64,000 bases of DNA from Magicicada septendecula (GCA_034769895.1 CM068372.1:439584958-439648957); one strand, 5' to 3'; shown: positions 10,537-22,340, counted from the first letter of the stretch. Translations and numbers: made by a program. Notes: a model not told the origin generated them from the letters alone.

Positions 10537-11700
10537 CATCATCATCATCTTCTTCTTAACGGTTTTAAGCTTTAGCAGCCTGTTCCTATTCTACAGGCCA
10601 CCTTTTCTTAGGTCTATCAACTTTTCTTCTGGCTCTAGGGTTGTAATCTTTCGCCATCTTCGGAATTCTACTTTCTTCCATTCTATTAATGTAGGGTCTA
10701 TTGAATCCATTTTCGTCTGTATTCTTTAATATTTTCATTCACTACAAAAATATCTAAATCAATTCTTAACTCTTCATTTCTTATATGATCCCGTCTATTA
10801 CACCTTTTGATTAATCTCAGAAATTTAATTTCTGCTGTTTGTATCTTCTATCCGTCTTGTTTCTTTATGACCAAAGTTTCAGAACCATACAGTTGTGTAG
10901 TTATTGCCATTGTTTTATTAAATGTTATTTGGGTTTCTTTTCTATATTTATTTCCCAACGTTCTTCAAATCGTTGCACACATTCTTGTGAAATTCGCCAC
11001 TTTATTTTCTATATATCTAACTTGATCATAAGTGACGTCACATCCAAGATAGTTAAAATGTCTTACTTGTTTTATGCATGTGTTGTCTACGCATACTTTG
11101 GTCCGAACCGGTTCATTTCCTACAAAGGCCATTACTTTTGTGTTTGATTCAGATATGTTACAGTTATATTCTTTTCCTATTTTATGTAAGATGTATATTG
11201 CTCGCTGGAGATCGTCTTCTGAAGTGGGGAATATAGCTTGGTCATCCGCGAAGAGAATGGTTATTAAGCTCTTATTTCTGTGGATTTTAATACAGTCAGG
11301 AGATTGTTCTTTCCATTTTTTGAGGAGATCATCTAGATAAAGGTTAAAAAGTAGTGGTGAGAGACAACAACCTTGTCTTACGCCTTGGTTTGTTTCAATC
11401 GGGATAGATTCTGCTCCGTCGTCTATGATTATCGCGGTGAAAGTCTTTATGGCTTGAACTAGGTGTTGTGGTATACCTTTATTTTCAAGTATGTCCCATA
11501 ACTTCAGTCCGATCACTCTATCAAAAGCTTTGTTGAAATCGATAAAGGCAATATGTGTTTCTAAATTCTTTTCACGTCGTTTTTCTATCACTTGTATGTT
11601 AAATATGCAGGCTGTGCAAGGGCGTCCTATCCTAAAACCATTTACAGATTTATTTACTGCTCCTTGGTACTTACCAACAAGCAGTTTATAAATATAAAAA
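10537..11700 (-). pseudogene. LINE reverse transcriptase fragment, best preserved RT core
   Basis: The minus strand holds 208 open codons (11591 to 10965) with clear non-LTR reverse transcriptase motifs: ETHIAFIDFNKAFDRV (block with the first catalytic Asp region), GVRQGCCLSPLLFNLYLDD, the catalytic ILFADDQAI (FADD), and later HFNYLGCDVTYD. Upstream, 11590-11700 continues the fingers region in another frame; downstream, 10550-10960 is the thumb/C-terminal part with broken frames, ending in a short ATC-rich tail. The product would reverse transcribe its own RNA at a nicked target. The endonuclease domain is missing and frames are broken, so this is a 5'-truncated dead copy. Confidence 0.85.
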
Positions 11701-11739
11701 AAAATAAATTAAATTACAGAAAATTCATTGGCACCGTAT

Positions 11740-12090
11740 TAGTAAGCCTGTCAATCCACCACTATGCGGATGGCGCAACGATTTCTTTGTTTCCGTGTTT
11801 CGCTCGACTCCCGGTTCATAACGCACAAACGACGCGCCAGTATATCATGAACTGCGCACTGTATGTCTTCCGCCGACTTGCTGTGACGCGAGCATGCAAT
11901 CTTGGAAATAACGTTAATGTCGCCAAAGTATTCATAAATAATTCCGGTGAATAATAACGTTCCGGGCACGATATTTAACCGAAAATAAAGAAAAAAGAAA
12001 ATACCAAACGTGTCCGAGAAATTTATCAACGACTCGTTTTAAAACAAACACGGGTAAGCGTTTCAGACACACCAACTCCGGTTGTCGTTT
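11740..12090. other. CpG-richer island, no gene recognised
   Basis: CGCTCGACTCCCGG, CAAACGACGCGCCAG and similar words make this stand out from its AT-rich surroundings. No transposon motif or domain. Possible regulatory DNA. Confidence 0.3.
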
Positions 12091-12226
12091 TTTGCTTTCC
12101 AAAAACTGTAAGATAATATCAGGAGCGAGTTGTCATCTTAGCTGGAAGACGGTGCACATCAGCGCAAAAAGAATTTCTCCGTTTTCTTTTTATGCAAATT
12201 CTGACGTTCGTGACAAACTAGTGCTT

Positions 12227-12234
<8 letters not shown>

Positions 12235-12319
<85 letters not shown>
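12235..12319. repeat. (CA)n-(CT)n compound microsatellite
   Basis: CA repeats run to about 12257 and switch directly to CT repeats that end at 12319. The Ser/Leu-rich frame across it is an artefact. Confidence 0.95.
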
Positions 12320-12322
<3 letters not shown>

Positions 12323-12860
12323 ACACACAATCTCAATAATAAATTAAGTTGGTTGAAATGCGATATTCCGTGCGAAACCGCTTACACTTCCAACAAAAAC
12401 GAAAAATTGATTTACATATTTTTGTTCCTTATAACGGAATAGCATGTTAAAGTATATTTTTGAATCAAGGTTTTAAAAAGGGATCACTCTACTTTTTTGT
12501 AACTTTTAGAAAAGCGACAAGACCATTTGACACAAGCATTATCTGAAATAATGTTGTTAATGTAATTTTTCAATTTCCGTTAATCTTTGCTTTAACCAAA
12601 ATGAAACTTGAATCATAAATGGTCTATGAATTTTTAAAACTTTTTAACGGAATGTTTTTAGAAATACAGTGCACAAAGGAAAAATGAAATAATAAACCAT
12701 CTCTAAAATTGATTTTAAAAACTATGCCTATATACTGAAATTAAATCTAGTGCACTGAAATTTATTTTAAAATCTAAGACCAGCAAATCAAGCCGGTATG
12801 AAATCTTAAAAATTTCCGTTTCGCCAAGTTTTGAAGCTATACGTTTTTAGTCACCATACA
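12320..12860. other. AT-rich spacer, nothing recognised
   Basis: No coding signal or repeat family seen. Confidence 0.35.
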
Positions 12861-12864
12861 ATGG

Positions 12865-12961
12865 AATTTGATTTACGTTATCCGACTAACAAAGAAAACA
12901 ACGAGATGGATACCTAGAGAGCACAGAAAGAAAGCAAGACCCAAGAAAACATGGATAAAGG
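12865..12961 (+). pseudogene. LINE C-terminus, left part (split by hAT)
   Basis: The frame reads TRWIPREHRKKARPKKTWIK. The same block occurs on the minus strand near 45390 (RWIPGEHRKKGRPKKTWIK). It continues at 13831 after removal of the hAT element and one copy of the duplication. Confidence 0.75.
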
Positions 12962-13830
12962 CAGGGGCGGACTGGCATCCCTGGGGGCCCTCGGCTGGAA
13001 GCAGTCAAGGGGCCCCCTGCAGCTACACACACAAACGCGCACGCTTGTATTTGTGTGCGTATACTTTTATTAAATTATTTATTTACTCTTTATAAATACA
13101 TGGTATGTACAGTATTTACGTAAGTGAACGTTTTAATACAAACCATATAGGACAGTTTATTTAATTATTTAGACTTTAACATAACCAGCTTTAAAACCAT
13201 AATTAACTATGTCAGTAATATATGTTGGTTGTTGGTTGTTGTATTATCTTTGTTGTGTGAGCTATTTAGATTTTGTAATTTAATGTTCCTAATAGGAAAA
13301 AAGTATATCTTGAGGTAAATTTAGTTATAAATATTAAAGTATTATATACATCAAGAAACGGACTGTAGCAGAAAGTGATTGAAATATATATAGGGTAAGT
13401 TACCAATAAATACTACTGGAAATAATCACGCTATTTATTCAATGAAACTTATAATACAGATTTAAAAGTAATATAAAATCGTAAAAAAATTAGATCTAAA
13501 ATTTAATTTATCTCAGAGCACAAATAATATAAAGTACTTGACAGTAACTCTACAGTAACCTCCTTCGCTTTCCTCCATTAGTAAATACTAAATAGGCTGT
13601 ATACAAACAAGGCTGAGAAGTGATCATTTCCAATCTGACCAAAATAAATCCTGAAGATCTGTTTCCAACAATATTTAGACGAGAAAAGGTTTTTAATACC
13701 GGTAAAAATATATATATATATCTCGTTTTTTCTCGAAATAAAATTTGCATGGTTCAGGGGCCCCTGAGCCTCCTCGGGGCCCGTGGGCCTCGGCGATCGT
13801 CGACCAGCCGACCTGGCCAGTCCGCCCCTG
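12962..13830. mobile_element. Non-autonomous hAT element, 869 bp, perfect 8-bp duplication
   Basis: The left terminus CAGGGGCGGACTGGC is the exact reverse complement of the right terminus GCCAGTCCGCCCCTG, and both subterminal parts are GC-rich (GGGGGCCCTCGG, CCTCGGGGCCCGTGGG). It is flanked by GATAAAGG at 12954-12961 and 13831-13838. These are hAT hallmarks. The interior is AT-rich with no transposase frame, so it is non-autonomous. Because the duplication is perfect and the LINE can be joined across it, this is one of the clearer nested insertions in the window. Confidence 0.95.
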
Positions 13831-13960
13831 GATAAAGGGCATAATAAGTTCAATGAGCGATAGAGGACTAAACGATGAAAACTGAAACGATAGAAAACAA
13901 TGGAGGTTGGCATCGGACAACGTCGTAGGACGTTTTGACCCCGAATTGAAAAAAAACTTA
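13831..13960 (+). pseudogene. LINE 3' end, right part
   Basis: Continues the LINE interrupted at 12961. The stretches GATAGAGGACTAAAC, GGAGGTTGG and GGACGTTTTGA recur in the same order on the minus strand at 45250-45345, so both are 3' ends of one LINE family. Confidence 0.75.
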
Positions 13961-14585
13961 ATGTATAATAAAAGATTTTAGTTTGTACCGTAGAACTCTA
14001 TAATTGGCGTATTTTCCAGAATTGTATAATAAGCAAGTTATGTTTTAGTATGTTCATTGCAAAAGGCCAAAGTCTCTAGTTGTGGCTTATTAGTTAGTAC
14101 CACCGCCAACATAATTAACAAGTTGTTACCTGTTGTTTATCATGTGTACAACAATTAGATTAAAGAATAACCATATGTAGGCCTATAAGTTATTTTCTTG
14201 TTATGAATAAAATTGTTTTAAACCAATTTAAGATCTAGTTTTATGTTTATTTTAAATTACAGTTTGTGAATGTAATAATGTGTTGGATATGTTTGTATTT
14301 TTATTTACATGTAATATATGATTTTTACTTTACTCTAATAATTATTAATTCAAGTGCCGGAAGAGTGTATTAGAAATTACACACTCAAAATGATTGGCAA
14401 AACGACCCTGAGACCATGTTTTTCTCTTTAATATTTTTGTCAGTGAATTAAAAACTACATTTTGTGAAGAAAATAATCCTTTAAGAAGACGACTGGTATT
14501 ACATATTTAGTAATAAATAAAAATTATTGGGCTAAATAAATTGTTTAAGTATTCCGTGAATCTTGCTTAAACTATGATTACTACA
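13961..14585. other. AT-rich spacer, nothing recognised
   Basis: AT-rich; contains TAGGCCTA at 14178-14185. No gene seen. Confidence 0.35.
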
Positions 14586-14589
14586 TTTC

Positions 14590-15870
14590 TATAAATATGC
14601 TGGAAGGCAGCAAGCCCCTCAAGATTGTCTAACTGTCTACTTTAAGAAAGGAAAACGGAAGTCTGTAATAATTATAGGGGAATATGTTTGGTTGATACTG
14701 TTTATAAGAATCATAATCCATCGTTTGTAGACTATTTACGAGCATCTAATTTTGGAAGAAAAAAACTGTTTCAGGAAGACCAGATCTTGTACAGACAATG
14801 TTTTCATTATTATTATACAAATTATTTACAAGTATCGTGAGTTCAATAAAGAAACGCATGTAGCTTTCATTGTCTTTGAGAAGGCTTTTCATAGAATCGA
14901 TAGAAATTTGTTATGGAAAATATTAGAAGTACGGGGATACCCACAACAACTTACAAAAACTATAAAAGGCCTATATAATGGAACAAGAATAGCTATTAAA
15001 AATAAAAGTAGGATATCTTAACAACACATATAAGTGTCAACCAAGGTGTTAGACAAGGCTAAAGTATACCACCTACAGTAAGGAAATGGAATCTTGGTGT
15101 TACAGTAAGATATCACAAGACAGATATTGAAATGTGCCGTTGTTTGTTGACGACTAGCTTGTAATTCAAAATACAGAATATGATTTACAAAAGTCTGTTT
15201 TTAAGCTTCACCAGATTTGTAAGCAATACAATATGAAAATGTCTACTAAAAAAACAAAGGTAATGACATTTCGAGGCAAGGAACCAATAAAAACAAAAAT
15301 AATAATCAATGATCAAATTGTATAACAGGTGAGCCAGTTTAACTATTTGGGAAATGATACTGATTATGGTGAGAATTATGATACTGACGTTAGGTTAGGT
15401 AAGTTCCAGGTACAATTAGGTAGGTTAGGTACAATTGGTCTGTGGAACGATCAATTGTATTTCTTAGTAACAAGGTACTTCGAGATACAAAATTAGTTTT
15501 ACAAAGCTATGGCGGTCCCTGTACTGTCCTATGGGTGTGAATTACGGACGACAAGCAAGAAACAAGAAAGTAAAATACAGCCCTCGGAAATGTCGTTCTT
15601 AAGAGGAATTGAATGGTGTTTTAAACTTGACCGTTACGTCGTAAGTGAAAAATTTTAATTTTTTAACTTGAAACAAAAATTAAAAGCTTACAAACAACGG
15701 TGGAAAGAATCTCTTAGAAAGAATGTCAGATTCAAGTCTGGCCAAACAAGTCCGGAAATATAAACCCGTAGGACATAGGTATGTGGGCAGACACAGGAAG
15801 AGATGGCTGGAGGTTCTTTGAAGGCGTGACAGGCAGGACCTTGCCTTTGCCGAGATTTGAAGACGACAAC
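14590..15870 (+). pseudogene. LINE reverse transcriptase pseudogene with intact 3' end
   Basis: Pieces of one LINE ORF lie in order in changing frames: FRKTRSCTDN and ETHVAFIVFEKAFHRIDR (14760-14905), KKTKVMTFRGKEPIKTK (15250-15300), FNYLGND (15338-15358), VPVLSYGCE (15512-15540), EMSFLRGI (15585-15610), and the C-terminal KAYKQRWKESLRKN (15685-15725). The FADD block is lost or scrambled around 15050-15180, and a short duplicated GTTAGGTTAGG stretch lies at 15392. It ends in a GAT tail. Dead, multiply frameshifted. Confidence 0.8.
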
Positions 15871-15871
15871 G

Positions 15872-15987
<116 letters not shown>

Positions 15988-16149
15988 ATAAAACTTATAA
16001 ATTAAATGAGGGAAATATTTTACATTTACTTTTTTGTGTATTTAAAATAAATCGTTAAGTAAAACCGGTCAAAATAATAATAGAATTCCAACAAGGAGCA
16101 AGTTGAATAAAACAGATTAGGGAATTCATTTTTTGTTTGAGATCTATCT

Positions 16150-17240
16150 AAATGAAGCCCTAACATCATGGAGGAAAAATGTCGTAATATGGGTGTGCCA
16201 GTTGGAAGTGACAAAATGTTTGCAATAAACTTTGCAGACGATCAGGCTGTAATTACAGAGGACGAAATTGATCTAAGTTATGCGTATGCTTATGAAACTA
16301 GCAGAAGAATATGCGAAATGGGGTCTGGAAATAAATACCTCAAAATCTGAGTATCTTATAGTAGGCGGTGACGGTCAAGACGTGAAATTAGGAACAAAAG
16401 TGATGAAAAGAATCGTAATTTTCAATTTTCTTAATTTTCTTGAAAAAGCTCTTTAATTAAAACCAAGGAAATCGACAGTGTCGATGAGCATGTTTGGCAC
16501 TAACAAACTTTTCACAGCTATCTAACATGTTTAAAGTACCGCGGTATACATGACCTTTGCCGTTACGGCATTTATTTATTAATAAATACCTCAAAAACTT
16601 TATAGTACTTTACAGTACTTTAGAGCACTTTATAGTAGGCGGTGAAGGTCAGGACCTAAAACTAGGACTAAAAGTGATAAAAAAAATTAAAAACTTTTAA
16701 GTATTTTGGTGTAACAATGACATCGGATGGTGATAGCAACCAAGAAATAAAAGTAAGAATAGATCAAGCTGATACAGCAATAAAACAAAAACAATAAAAT
16801 CAGAATATATAAAACTATAGTCGAAAGTATAGGCCTACATGGAGCAGAACTGTGGAAAATTAATAAAAGGCGGAGGTGCTGTTCACTAACAAGACTAGAT
16901 AGAGTGAGAAATGTAGAGATAAGACGAAAGATGGGGACCGACCTTGACATTATAGAAACAATAGAAGCAAGAAGACTGAATTGGTTCGGACACCTAAAAA
17001 GGATGTCGTATGAGAGATGGCCAAGGAAGGTATGGGAATGGAGTCCACCCTCTAGAAGAAAAAAGGAAGACTTAAACATTCATGGAAAATGGACGTCGAA
17101 GATGCAATGAACGCAAGAGGACTTACAGAACAGGACTGTTTAGACCGGCGCCAGTGGAAGCTAGGATGCGAGAGGCGGCGCCAGTGGAAGCTAGGATGCG
17201 AGAGGCGGCGCCAGCCGTAATTAAATCGCCTAAAAAAAAG
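16150..17240 (+). pseudogene. LINE RT and C-terminal pseudogene
   Basis: Begins with GVPVGSDKMFAINFADDQAV (FADD catalytic box, 16188-16250), then in shifted frames SEYLIVGGDGQDVKLGTKVM (16350-16405). The block with TTATAGTAGGCGGTGA occurs a second time near 16631, so a segment was duplicated. The C-terminal part, open from 16904, contains RRLNWFGHLKRMSYERWPR and a WEWSPPSRRKK block. It ends near 17225 in RRQWKLGCE-type repeats and an A-rich stretch. Endonuclease is absent. Frames are broken in several places. Confidence 0.8.
17146..17212 (+). repeat. 30-bp in-frame tandem repeat in the LINE C-terminus
   Basis: CGGCGCCAGTGGAAGC starts at 17146, 17176 and (partial) 17206. The 30-bp period keeps the LINE frame, so it would add ten residues (RRQWKLGCER) per unit to the C-terminal tail. 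Confidence 0.9.
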
Positions 17241-17990
17241 GGAATTCATATTTTATTTATTTGTTATGTTATAATATTACGTCATTATAGATGGAAGTGG
17301 GCCGTTATTGTATCCTTAAATGACACTATTGTTGTTGTACAGTGCGTAACAAACAAAACGTTAACAAAAACAATACGAGAACACTTTGAGTCGCTCCTGC
17401 TCCTGTTATTACGTTTTATTTTTATTTATAATAAGCTGTACGTACCATTGTTGTCGTATACGTACAATAATTAACGCGAATTAGGCATTGTTCGGTATTG
17501 TTACTGGTAATGCACCCCAATGCTAATGGGAAAATCCAATTGCTCTCAGTTCTCCGGCAACGATCGCTTTAAGTAAAGACGTAAGCACGCTTAAATGCTG
17601 GCCTACGTCTGTGCCTCCACTTAACCTATACTCACACAGAAAACACACACAAACGCGTGGACGCAGGCAGCTAACGGTGAAAGTAATGTTGATGTTTAGA
17701 AAGGAGTACTTATAAAAATATGTACCTCCATTTACACAAAATCTTCTTTGTAAATGTTATGTTACACACACGGGCGCGCGCACGCCCACAGAGTAGCCCA
17801 TAAAAATAAGCTGAAACTGAGAGCAACAAAATATTCTTACATTGTTGTAGCCGAAGGTCTCATAACTGCGGCCTACTATAGAATCGATTATTGTTTTAGC
17901 CGCCAGCTTTACCGAGGAAAATCGTAAAATTGCCTTAAGTAACGTTATTTACGCACTAAGAGAACAACCGTAGGAGATCAATCAAATGTT
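17241..17990. other. No recognised gene; GC-richer patch 17600-17800
   Basis: Contains CA-rich and CGCGCG stretches (17640-17790) but no domain, TIR or repeat family that I recognise. Confidence 0.3.
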
Positions 17991-17992
17991 TC

Positions 17993-18668
17993 CATGACGA
18001 ACGATAACTGCCGTAAATTCAAACAGAATCAAATAATGTTTTGCATGTGAGCCTGAGTTGTAGAGGACTCAAGGCCTATTGATTTTGGTGAAGATCGGTT
18101 AAGGGGAAAGGGTAGTTTACCTACAACGTTTTATGTTTTAACAAGAGTAAAGTAGACAACTTAATTTTGATAAATAAAGTATCCTGAAAAGAAGGTCATA
18201 ATAATTCACTGTAGAAAGAAGGTACATGAAATATCTATAAATGGGAAGGGTAGTTGAAGGGTGAGGGGGTAATTTTCTATATGTATACTACGTTATCGGT
18301 AACAAAGAAGTAGTTTCTATGGAAATACTTCATTTCAATTTGTCAAACATATAACTCAATTTACAAGGTGTGAGATATTTTTTTTTTAAATTATCGAACC
18401 GAATTCAATTAAATGATTTTAAATATAAATTTTAGATCATGGAAGCCATGTATCGTTCTCCATACCGACTTTTATATGTGTATTACGTTATCGGCAACAA
18501 AGAAGTAGTTTCTATGGAAATATTTCATTTAATTTGTCAAACAGAAAACTCGATTTACAAGGAACAGACGTAACTTGTTAGAAATTATCTAACCGAATTC
18601 AAGTAAATGATTTTAAATATAAGTCTTAGAACATGGACGTCATATATGGTTCTCCATGCCGACATTTG
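17993..18668 (+). repeat. Family B interspersed repeat, copy 1 (no microsatellite)
   Basis: Starts GACGAACGATAACTGCCG and matches the right part of copy 2 (from 31146), including AGAGGACTCAAGGCCTATTG and GTATCCTGAAAAGAAGGTCA. Its last part occurs twice in tandem (18290-18475 and 18476-18660; for example ACAAAGAAGTAGTTTCTATGG in both), with a period of about 185 bp. The left, GT-bearing half is absent. The nature of the family is unknown: I see no coding capacity and no clear terminal repeats. Confidence 0.85.
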
Positions 18669-19179
18669 TACTAAAAAATCCTGTTATTTATGGTATATAC
18701 ACTTATATCGAAATATGTTTTAATATATTAAAAAAATCAAAACATTCGGCTTTGAGTTTACAGTTCCTTTTAGTCTGGCATCGTGCTGGATTTTTACAAT
18801 TTTTCAAATTTTTAATCTCTTTTTTGGGCCCTGACATCGAAAAATATCGATATTTTCAGAAATGAATACTATATTCAGTTTGTTGTTTAAATTGAACTAA
18901 ATTTGATACGCCATACGAATTTTTGCGAATTTATCGTACACACTAATGGCCAGCCATAATTCGCGTTGAGCATGTCATTGCCCCTTTTGTCTTTTCTTAT
19001 AAATTCCAGGAACTTCCATACGCATGCGCGGTAACAGTGTCTTTTGAAACTGAGAACACCACTCCTCGACGGCATTGATAGTCCGTTCCACTCTTTTGGC
19101 GACTAAATCAAAAACATTCCACACAGTAAACGGAAATCGTATTGGCACAATTCGGCGTCTCCATCTACACGGTGTCTCT
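18669..19179. other. No recognised gene
   Basis: AT-rich stretch with short frames on both strands; no domain recognised. Confidence 0.3.
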
Positions 19180-19370
19180 CTTACGCATGTTCATCCTGCT
19201 AACTGGCTGTTGATTGCATTTCACCATTTACGTCTTCGTACAAACTGCCAAGAACGTGCTCCACATATTCTGGGGTACTGGCGTCACAGTAGCCAATGCT
19301 TCATTGTTTTAACATTTTATCCAATTACATTACAAATTACAGTACAATACAATACAATTAACAAAAGTTT
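19180..19370 (+). repeat. 195-bp block, second copy
   Basis: Inverted relative to 5331-5525. Contains CACATATTCTGGGGTACTGG and ATTACAAATTACAGTACAAT. Directly followed by the LINE 3' end, as at 5.3 kb. Confidence 0.7.
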
Positions 19371-19612
19371 TTAACTTGAATGAAAAGTTAAAAGATTACA
19401 AACAACGGTGGAAAGAAAAATTAGAAAGAATGTCAGATTTCAGACTAAACAACAAGTCTGGAAATACAAACCTATAGGACACAAGGAGGCCCATGAAGAG
19501 ACGGCTGGAGGATTTGTGAAGGCGGAACAAATTGCCGTGCCTGTGCCGTGTTGTGAAGATGATGATTATGCTGATGACGACAGTTACAAATACGATGACA
19601 TTTTTCATTGAA
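19371..19612 (+). pseudogene. LINE 3' end with GAT-rich tail
   Basis: Reads LNEKLKDYKQRWKEKLERMS and then, in another frame, VWKYKPIGHK, the C-terminal signature of this LINE family, followed by a GATGATGATTATG-like tail. 5'-truncated. Confidence 0.75.
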
Positions 19613-19989
19613 CTTTATTACATTTTGTCTTATTAGACCTTATTTCAATTATTGTCTTATCAATCATTTTGGACTTTTTATATTCATACTTCCTGGTCTT
19701 AAAACCACGCTCATTGAAAGTTTACCTGGGGTTTAATATGTTCCGCAATATGTAACTACACTTCAAAAAATATCGCTTGCAGAAATAATTACCAGAAATG
19801 ACTGGCTCATTCTATCGCTTTCTTTATATAGGCTGAGCTAAGTTTTTACCAGTGATGTAATAAAGACGGGAAGCTACTAGGCGTTGCCAGATTATTGCGG
19901 AAGTGGTTTCCGGAGTGAGCAACCACATACTCGTTTTCGCTAACTAAAATAGCGTGTCTGCATTGCTAACGCATCGCCATCTGATGGTT

Positions 19990-20330
19990 CAGCATTATTT
20001 ACGTGGCAAGCTACACGTACGCATGTTGTTGTCGGCGCGTCACCGAAACGATATTTTGTTCGTGACGTCGGAATCCATTTAAAGCGACATTAAATAAACG
20101 ACACGGTGATAAGGGTTCCCGTTCAAAGTTTTGGCGTAAGTCACGGCGGCAGCAGAAGTTAACTGTTGAACTAGTTTGCAACAACAGCGCTGCTTATCAC
20201 GCATATGCACATCGTGTTCCGTGTGTGTCGGCTACTTAACGCAACTGCACAACTCTGCAAACTTTCCTCCATCCCTGACCTCGCCGTTTCCGTACTCCCT
20301 ACGCGCAGCTAAATTACAAATTTTTGAACT
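19990..20330. other. CpG-richer island, no gene recognised
   Basis: Includes GTTGTCGGCGCGTCACCG and GTCACGGCGGCAGCAG and lacks transposon signatures. Possible regulatory DNA. Confidence 0.3.
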
Positions 20331-20551
20331 TAGCAGTTTCTTTACGCAGTATGGTCTCATTTCAGGGATAATTGTTGTTACAGCCGAAAAAAGAATGAGT
20401 GCATGATATCCAATAAGGTCGCGCGCGCACGTGCAATTATGGGAAATCAAGAAATTATCAGCAGAGATGGATCTTCCGGTATGTTGGCCAAACCCCTTCG
20501 CGAAGAAGAGGAAAATACAACGCGGAATTCAACTAGAAACAAACGCACATC

Positions 20552-20905
20552 TTACCACACCGAAGAAAACTTAAAATTTATCATATCTTTTTCTTTTAAA
20601 ACGCTACATCCTTGCGTGCTCCTTGGGTTCTTCCACTGTTCGCTTATTCCTCCAGCCAGACGTCTCCAATTCGTGATTCCCATCATTCGCAAATCCGTTT
20701 CCACCTCTTGCGGCCTTCGCTTTCTCTGTCTTCCTGCCCTTCTCACTCCTCCAACTTCATCATACAGGATTCCCTTTGGCCGTGTGTCTCTACTCATTTT
20801 CTCCACGTGCCCCAACCAGCCAATGCTTCCTGACTTAATAAATTGTACTATACCTCCTACTTCGAGTATAGTATCTGTCTCATAGTTTTCATCCTCCTCC
20901 ACACT
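20552..20905 (-). pseudogene. LINE C-terminal ORF fragment
   Basis: 116 open codons on the minus strand contain SIGWLGHVEKMSRDTRPKGI and RRAGRQRKRRPQEVETDLRM. This is the (R/K)xxWxGHxxRM ... GRPRxRW region that ends many arthropod LINE ORFs. The rest of the element is missing. Confidence 0.75.
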
Positions 20906-21027
20906 TTTCCTTCTTTTACAGTTTTACAGGACCATAAATTTTTCTTGTTGTTTATGGAAAAGTATTTTTTATGTTATTAATGAGAATATTTTCCTTATTA
21001 TTATAATTTACCATACAAATGAGAATA

Positions 21028-21270
<243 letters not shown>

Positions 21271-21480
21271 CAAAAGTCATAATGGAAGTATTTGTTTTAT
21301 TCTAATTTGTAATAAACATATCTTCGACCCATTTTTCCAGCGTCGTCTGGTTAACACTATTTTAGTTTATAATATAGGGTTAAGATGAGATGAATTACAA
21401 TTACTTAATGCTCTAAATAATTCGAAATTGCCTTTTCACACGTTTCTTGACTAGTCTGGCGCACGCAGTCAGCACTTTCT

Positions 21481-21505
21481 GTTCAAGGTCGGGCTTTGAC
21501 CTAGT
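21481..21505. promoter_or_regulatory. Possible nuclear-receptor site upstream of the 21.6-kb promoter
   Basis: TCAAGGTCG matches the monomeric nuclear-receptor consensus YCAAGGYCR, and TGACCT, 5 bp further on, is the opposite-strand AGGTCA half-site, making an inverted pair AGGTCG-5-TGACCT about 120-140 bp upstream of the predicted start. Prediction from motif only. Confidence 0.3.
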
Positions 21506-21591
21506 CTTCAGATCGTTCTAGCGCCTCTAACTACAAAAATTGTCGGCGCACCATCCAGAAAATGGATGTTAATTCTTGAATCTCAGCGGGG

Positions 21592-21624
21592 TATAAATAT
21601 AAGCATGCAGTGACCGGCTCAGTT
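21592..21624 (+). promoter_or_regulatory. TATA plus initiator core promoter
   Basis: TATAAATA at 21592-21599 is followed by the arthropod-type initiator TCAGTT at 21619-21624. With the A at 21621 as +1 the TATA starts at -29, the normal spacing. A TTCTTGAAT word (TTCnnGAA, a heat-shock-element-like half pair) lies just upstream at about 21573-21581. The transcribed product lies to the right. It could belong to a host gene or to an old mobile element; no terminal repeat was seen near it. Confidence 0.5.
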
Positions 21625-21681
21625 CCGTTTAGAACTGGCAATACTAGAGTGAGGAGTGTTAATTATTTTGGTGGTTTATTG
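21621..21681 (+). other. Predicted short non-coding first exon
   Basis: From the predicted start to a strong splice donor (G|GTAAGT at 21681-21687) there are 61 nt without an ATG-led frame, the usual form of an arthropod 5' UTR exon. The next exon was not identified; the following DNA is a LINE on the other strand, so the first intron would be long. Confidence 0.35.
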
Positions 21682-21689
21682 GTAAGTCT

Positions 21690-22340
21690 TCGTCTTCTTC
21701 TTCAGGCTGTGGACCTTACGATCCGTTGCGCACTCCTAGGTCCGACCATCTTTTCTTTGGTCTTCCAAAATTTCGCCGTCCTTTCGGATTAAAAACCAAA
21801 ATTTGTTTTTGTATCCTGTTCTTATCCATCCTTTCAACAGATCTGTCCAATCCTGTTTCTATTGCTTTATCCTTTCGTTTAGATTGTATATTCCAAGGAT
21901 GTTCCTTATGTCGTCATTTGTTAGCCGGTCTCTCCGCGATACTCCTGGCACTGATCGTAAAAGTCTCATTTCACTAGGCTTTGGGTGTTTGCGTTCAGTG
22001 TCCAAGTATCACTGTCATAAAGACCATACGGCACTGCCACCACTTTATAACATTTCAAAAGATTAACTCTTCTGATCTTTCCATTCAGTGTTCTTCTTAT
22101 CGTTCCACACATGTGATTAAACTTCTCTATTTTTTTGTCCACATATATCTCCTAAACATAAGACAAGTCACATCCAAGGAACCTGAATTAATGCACTTGC
22201 TCAATTAGTTGATCATTCAGTACTAGTTTACACCTTACAAGGAAAGCAACCTTTAAAAGCCATGGACTTAGTCTTGATAACAGAAATTTCCAGACCGTAC
22301 ATCCTGATTATCTGCTGCAATTTATAATATTCTTGGCGAT
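21690..22340 (-). pseudogene. LINE RT C-terminal pseudogene
   Basis: The minus strand reads, in order, EISVIKTKSMAFKGCF (22270-22235), LIEQVH and FRFLGCDLS (22210-22165), a region like CGTIRRTLNGKIRR (22115-22070), and DLYDSDTWTLN-like remnants near 22020. These are the segments after the FADD box in this LINE family. Frames are interrupted. A CTT-rich stretch at 21690-21702 is its short tail. Confidence 0.7.

Noticed and set aside
13550..13920. Several overlapping frames in the hAT element
   Set aside because: They cross the element ends and have no transposase motif.
15388..15430. Telomeric TTAGG repeats
   Set aside because: Only two adjacent units plus scattered ones within a LINE; far too short for an interstitial telomere.
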